Shown here: positions 60,652-64,000 of the stretch, piece after piece
Layout of the letters: every line of letters begins with the position of its first letter
Position numbering within the stretch: position 1 is the stretch's first letter
From: Rhodopseudomonas rhenobacensis
Lineage (GTDB): Bacteria > Pseudomonadota > Alphaproteobacteria > Rhizobiales > Xanthobacteraceae
DNA: 64,000 bases
Reading direction: 5' to 3'
Assembly (NCBI RefSeq): GCF_014203125.1
Contig: NZ_JACHIH010000001.1
Coordinates: 62,001 to 126,000, forward strand
Translations under genes and position numbers: made by a program
Notes under the pieces: model-generated
Database searches by the model: none
Seen by the model: the letters and a program-made list of their open reading frames with translations, nothing else
Told to the model about the DNA's origin: nothing

Positions 60652-60769
60652 CCCTCATCCCGAGGAGCCCGGCGAAGCCCGCAGGGCGGAGCCGAGCGTC
60701 TCGAAGGATGAGGATCGTGCGCTCATGGTTCGAGACGCGCGCGAAGAGCGCGCTCCTCACCATGAGGGC
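60652..60769. repeat. Palindromic intergenic repeat, CATCCTGAGGAG family, copy 2
   Basis: Starts CCTCATCCCGAGGAGCCCGG and shares GGCGAAGC...CGAGCGTCTCGAAGGATG with 12131-12267. It ends CTCCTCACCATGAGGG, so it is palindromic. It lies between rlmN and the membrane protein gene. Confidence 0.75.
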
Positions 60770-60786
60770 CTCCTGAAAATCGCCCA

Positions 60787-61983
60787 TCAATCCGTCATCG
60801 CCATCGCGCGCAGCGCCTCGCGCTCGCGCGCCGTCAGCTTCTCGGTTTCCGACTTCAATTGCCCGCAGGCGGCCAGAATATCGCGGCCGCGCGGCGTGCG
60901 CACCGGGGAGGAATACCCGGCGTTGAAGATGTATTCGGAGAATTTCTCGATCTGGTCCCAGTCCGAACATTTGTAGGCGGTGCCCGGCCACGGGTTGAAC
61001 GGGATCAGGTTGATCTTGGCCGGGATGCCCTTCAACAGCTTGACCAACAGCTTGGCGTCGTCGAGCGAGTCGTTGACGTCCTTCAGCATCACATATTCGA
61101 AGGTGATGCGCCGCGCGTTGGAGGCGCCGGGATAATCGCGGCAGGCCTGCAGCAGCTCGGCCAGCGGATATTTGCGGTTCAGCGGCACCAGCTCGTCGCG
61201 CAATTCGTCGCGCACCGCGTGCAGCGAAATCGCCAGCATCACGCCGATCTCTTCGCCGGCGCGCACGATGTTCGGCACCACGCCGGAGGTCGACAGCGTC
61301 ACCCGGCGCCGCGAAATGCCAATGCCTTCATTGTCGGAGACGATCAACAGCGCGTCGCGCACCGCGTCGAAATTGTACAAGGGCTCGCCCATTCCCATCA
61401 TCACCACATTGGTGACGAGACGATTGCCGTTCGAGGTTTCGCGATCCGCCCAATCGTTCAGCCGATCCCGCGCGACCATTACCTGGCCGACGATCTCGCC
61501 GGCGGTGAGGTTGCGCACCAGCTTCTGGGTTCCGGTATGGCAGAACGAGCAATTCAGCGTGCAGCCGACCTGCGAGGACACGCAGAGCGTGCCGCGATCG
61601 GTCTCGGGGATATAGACGCACTCGACCTCGTGGGCCTTTTCGCCGGCGACGCCGCTCGGCAGCCGCAGCAGCCATTTCCTTGTGCCGTCGTTGGAGATCT
61701 GTTCGGCCACCACTTCGGGCCGCGCCACCGTGAAATGCTCTGCCAATTGGCCGCGCATCTCCTTGGAGATGCTGGTCATTTCGGAGAATTCCGCAACCCC
61801 GCGAAAATACATCCAGTGCCACAGCTGCTGCGCCCGCATCTTGCGCTGCGAGGCGGCGACGCCGATGCCGCCCAGCGCCTCGGCGAGTTCCGCGCGCGAC
61901 AGCCCGATCAGCGACGGTTTTGCCGGCGGCACATAGGTTTCCAGCGCGGTCTTTTCGAGCAGGGCCGGGGAAGCTTGGGTCAT
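60787..61983 (-). CDS. rlmN: 23S rRNA/tRNA adenine-C2 methyltransferase RlmN
   Basis: Radical-SAM enzyme that methylates A2503 of 23S rRNA and A37 of some tRNAs. The 398-residue protein has the CxxxCxxC cluster motif [12 protein letters not shown] (about 131-142), [19 protein letters not shown] and a C-terminal AACGQL with the conserved Cys. The ATG at 61983 (MTQASPAL) was chosen; an alternative start further up reads through a repeat. Confidence 0.95.
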   Translation of the reverse strand: MTQASPALLEKTALETYVPPAKPSLIGLSRAELAEALGGIGVAASQRKMRAQQLWHWMYFRGVAEFSEMTSISKEMRGQLAEHFTVARPEVVAEQISNDGTRKWLLRLPSGVAGEKAHEVECVYIPETDRGTLCVSSQVGCTLNCSFCHTGTQKLVRNLTAGEIVGQVMVARDRLNDWADRETSNGNRLVTNVVMMGMGEPLYNFDAVRDALLIVSDNEGIGISRRRVTLSTSGVVPNIVRAGEEIGVMLAISLHAVRDELRDELVPLNRKYPLAELLQACRDYPGASNARRITFEYVMLKDVNDSLDDAKLLVKLLKGIPAKINLIPFNPWPGTAYKCSDWDQIEKFSEYIFNAGYSSPVRTPRGRDILAACGQLKSETEKLTAREREALRAMAMTD

Positions 61984-61994
61984 TGGATCACATT

Positions 61995-62074
61995 CGTAGG
62001 GTGGGCAAAGCGAAGCGTGCCCACCAGCGGCACCAATGGTGGGCACGGCGCTGCGCGCCCTTGCCCACCCTACG
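61995..62074. repeat. GTAGGGTGGGC palindromic repeat upstream of rlmN
   Basis: Ends CGTAGGGTGGGCAA and TTGCCCACCCTACG are a perfect 14-base inverted pair, with an inner CGTGCCCACC/GGTGGGCACG pair. The 80-base element ends 12 bases before the rlmN ATG, so it is probably in the rlmN leader. Confidence 0.85.
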
Positions 62075-62182
62075 CATCGGTTTCATCGACCACGCAAGAA
62101 ACGTGTATGGCCGGGACGAGCCCGGCCATGACGATGGAATTTCAAACCCTATATAGCAGCCGGGACGGCGAATTGCGACCCT

Positions 62183-62806
62183 TTACCGGCGGCATTCCTG
62201 GGCCAGCTTGTCCAGCGCCTGGGCCAGCCCCTTCAGCGAGAAGGTGTCGATGGTCGACGTGCCCTTGGCCGAGACGCCCTTGACGGTAACGTCCGGCGCC
62301 CGGCGCATCGCCTCGACCATGCGCTCTTCCTCGGCGGCGTTCTTGATCCACAGCCCGTCGCCCTGGCTGTACATCGCATAATTGGCGCCACCGATTTCGA
62401 GGCTGGATTCCGAGCCGGGCTTCAGCGTGTAGCCGATCATCACCGAGACCTCGTTGACGACCTTTTCGGCCGGCCGGGTCGAGATGAAGGCATAGGCCGG
62501 ATCGCGCGGCCGGTTCGGCGGATTGGTTTTCGACGATGAAGGCTTGGCCAGCGCGAAACACACCTTGCGGCCGTTCGGGCTCGCCACATAGGCGCCCCAG
62601 GTGCCGAACTGGCCGATCAGTTGCGGCTCCGCGCTGCCGGTCGACGCCGCAGCGGGCGCCGGTTTCGACACCGGCTTCGCCGCAGCGGGCTTCGCCGGCG
62701 CCGATTTCGCACCCTTCGGAGACGGCGTCTGCGCCAGCGCCAGGGTCGATACCCCGCACACCAGCCCGCTCGCCGCCAGACCTATCAACAATCGCCGCAC
62801 GCACAT
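62183..62806 (-). CDS. Invasion-associated locus B (IalB)-family protein
   Basis: A 207-residue secreted protein. Signal peptide about 1-25 (MCVRRLLIGLAASGLVCGVST then LALA), a Lys/Ala/Pro-rich linker (about 28-62), and an IalB domain with GTWGAYVASPNGRKVCFA and the C-terminal Cys of AQECRR. The family is common in Rhizobiales and often membrane- or surface-associated. The ATG at 62827 adds seven residues. Confidence 0.9.
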   Translation of the reverse strand: MCVRRLLIGLAASGLVCGVSTLALAQTPSPKGAKSAPAKPAAAKPVSKPAPAAASTGSAEPQLIGQFGTWGAYVASPNGRKVCFALAKPSSSKTNPPNRPRDPAYAFISTRPAEKVVNEVSVMIGYTLKPGSESSLEIGGANYAMYSQGDGLWIKNAAEEERMVEAMRRAPDVTVKGVSAKGTSTIDTFSLKGLAQALDKLAQECRR

Positions 62807-63086
62807 AGCAGCCTCGTCCCTTATCATTGTGACTGCATAATGGCCCGGCACCCACAGCGAACTCGTCGTCCTGCCTTAACCGGATTGGGCGATTCTGGAA
62901 AGCCGGCGCGACGGCTTGTCCAAGCTCGGTCGCGCCGAGCGATTTTCAATCGGTGCGGTGATGCCACGCGGCGGAATGACGTCGTCGCTGCCGCCGATCG
63001 AATCCAATTGTCCGGGGCCGGCAAATCCGGCAAGAAGCGCCGAGGTTGAATAATCGACTGTCAAAAAAACGAACCTGGGTGGATTC

Positions 63087-64000
63087 ATGAAGGCAATTCT
63101 GTGCTCCGACTATTGCGGCCCCGATGATCTGGTGCTCGCCGACATCGCCGATCCGGTTGCGGCCCCCGGCGAAGCGGTGATCGCGATTAAAGCCGCGGCG
63201 CTGAATTTCTTCGACATCCTGATGATCCAGGGCAAGTATCAGATCAAGCCGCCGTTGCCGTTCTCGCCGGCCGCCGAAGTCGCCGGCGTGATCGAAAGCC
63301 TGGGCGACGGCGTCAGCGATCTCAAAGTCGGCGACCGCGTGGTGGCGTCCTGCGGCTACAACGGCGCGCGCGACAAGATCGCGCTGCCGGCCGCCTCGAT
63401 CGTGAAGATCCCCGACAATCTCGATTTCGACCGCGCCGCCGGCGTCATCATCACTTACGGAACCGCGCTGCATGCTTTGGAAGACCGCGCCCGCCCGAAG
63501 CCTGGTGAAACGCTCGCGGTGCTCGGCGCCGCCGGCGGCACTGGTTTGGCCGCCTGCGAACTCGGCAAGCTGATGGGGCTGAAGGTGATCGCCTGCGCCT
63601 CCTCCGACGAAAAGCTCGACTTCGCCAAACAGCACGGCGCCGAGCTGACGCTGAACTACGCGACCGAGGATCTCAAGGACGGCCTGAAGCGGCTGACTGG
63701 CGGCAAGGGTGCCGATATCATCTTCGATCCGGTCGGCGGCAGCTACGCCGAAGCCGCGTTGCGCGCGATCGCCTGGGAAGGCCGCTTCCTGGTGATCGGC
63801 TTTGCCGCCGGCGACATTCCCAAAATGCCGCTCAATCTGGCGCTGCTGAAAGGCTGCGACATTCGCGGCGTGTTCTGGGGCGCCTGGGCCAAGCTCAACC
63901 CGGCGAAGAACCGCGCCAATCTGGAGAAGCTGGTGCAGTGGACCGCCGAGGGCAAGATCTCCTCGCATGTCGACCGCAGCTTTCCGTTGGCGCAGACCGC
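63087..64000 (+). CDS. NADPH:quinone oxidoreductase, zinc-independent MDR family (3' end outside window)
   Basis: Medium-chain dehydrogenase/reductase of the quinone reductase type; 304 codons are present, close to the usual 325. The N-terminal domain has ALNFFDILMIQGKYQ (about 39-53) and PFSPAAEVAGVIESLG; the Rossmann site is VLGAAGGTGLAACELG (about 147-162), followed by IIFDPVGG. Zn ligands of alcohol dehydrogenases are absent. Confidence 0.92.
   Translation, partial: MKAILCSDYCGPDDLVLADIADPVAAPGEAVIAIKAAALNFFDILMIQGKYQIKPPLPFSPAAEVAGVIESLGDGVSDLKVGDRVVASCGYNGARDKIALPAASIVKIPDNLDFDRAAGVIITYGTALHALEDRARPKPGETLAVLGAAGGTGLAACELGKLMGLKVIACASSDEKLDFAKQHGAELTLNYATEDLKDGLKRLTGGKGADIIFDPVGGSYAEAALRAIAWEGRFLVIGFAAGDIPKMPLNLALLKGCDIRGVFWGAWAKLNPAKNRANLEKLVQWTAEGKISSHVDRSFPLAQT

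Overview
The window is GC-rich, gene-dense alphaproteobacterial chromosome. The order rpsT-dnaA-dnaN-recF-gyrB, a complete fixNOQP-fixGHIS block with FixK-type boxes, the PstS/PhoR pair, a RpoH-type htpG promoter and families of intergenic palindromic repeats point to the Bradyrhizobium/Rhodopseudomonas group, most likely a Rhodopseudomonas palustris-like strain. This is inferred from gene content and order; no 16S gene is present.

Layout. 1-3,317: phosphate starvation (pstS, cut by the left edge, with a Pho box; phoR; a YbhN-type membrane protein). 3,542-6,517: an OmpA-like envelope protein with a small membrane partner, divergent from a polysaccharide deacetylase. 6,724-8,654: htpG with a heat-shock promoter. 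8,672-12,051: a sensor/regulator pair, two PepSY-like periplasmic proteins and a cytochrome b561. 12,315-19,656: housekeeping and envelope genes (mtnA/mtnP methylthioadenosine salvage, EthD protein and MerR regulator, a degenerate HD-GYP protein, a polysaccharide export lipoprotein, msrA). 19,784-29,714: replication core, with rpsT, a 1.15-kb relatively AT-rich gap, dnaA, dnaN, recF, a repeat-rich RTX-like protein, and gyrB. 29,756-31,610: Uma2-like nuclease, Lrp regulator and a small conserved protein. 32,094-40,317: fixS/I/H/G and fixP/Q/O/N, encoding cbb3 oxidase and its assembly factors, with a FixK-type box before each operon. 40,498-48,586: mostly dehydrogenases, a GST, gamma-glutamyltranspeptidase and a UMF1-type transporter. 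48,793-53,963: purH, a heparinase-like protein and rsmB. 54,253-57,519: SdhAF4-like protein, a YefM-YoeB toxin-antitoxin pair, a thermonuclease-like protein and an alkaline phosphatase. 57,796-64,000: argG, a PAP2 phosphatase, a membrane protein, rlmN, an IalB-like protein and a quinone oxidoreductase cut by the right edge.

Most of the window is core genome. The least ordinary items are: the 17-residue tandem-repeat protein wedged between recF and gyrB; two long palindromic repeats whose edge supplies the stop codon of htpG and of fixH; the sensor/PepSY/b561 cluster; a HD-GYP protein whose signature His is Tyr; and at least six families of palindromic intergenic elements. I found no tRNA, rRNA, CRISPR array, transposase or prophage genes.
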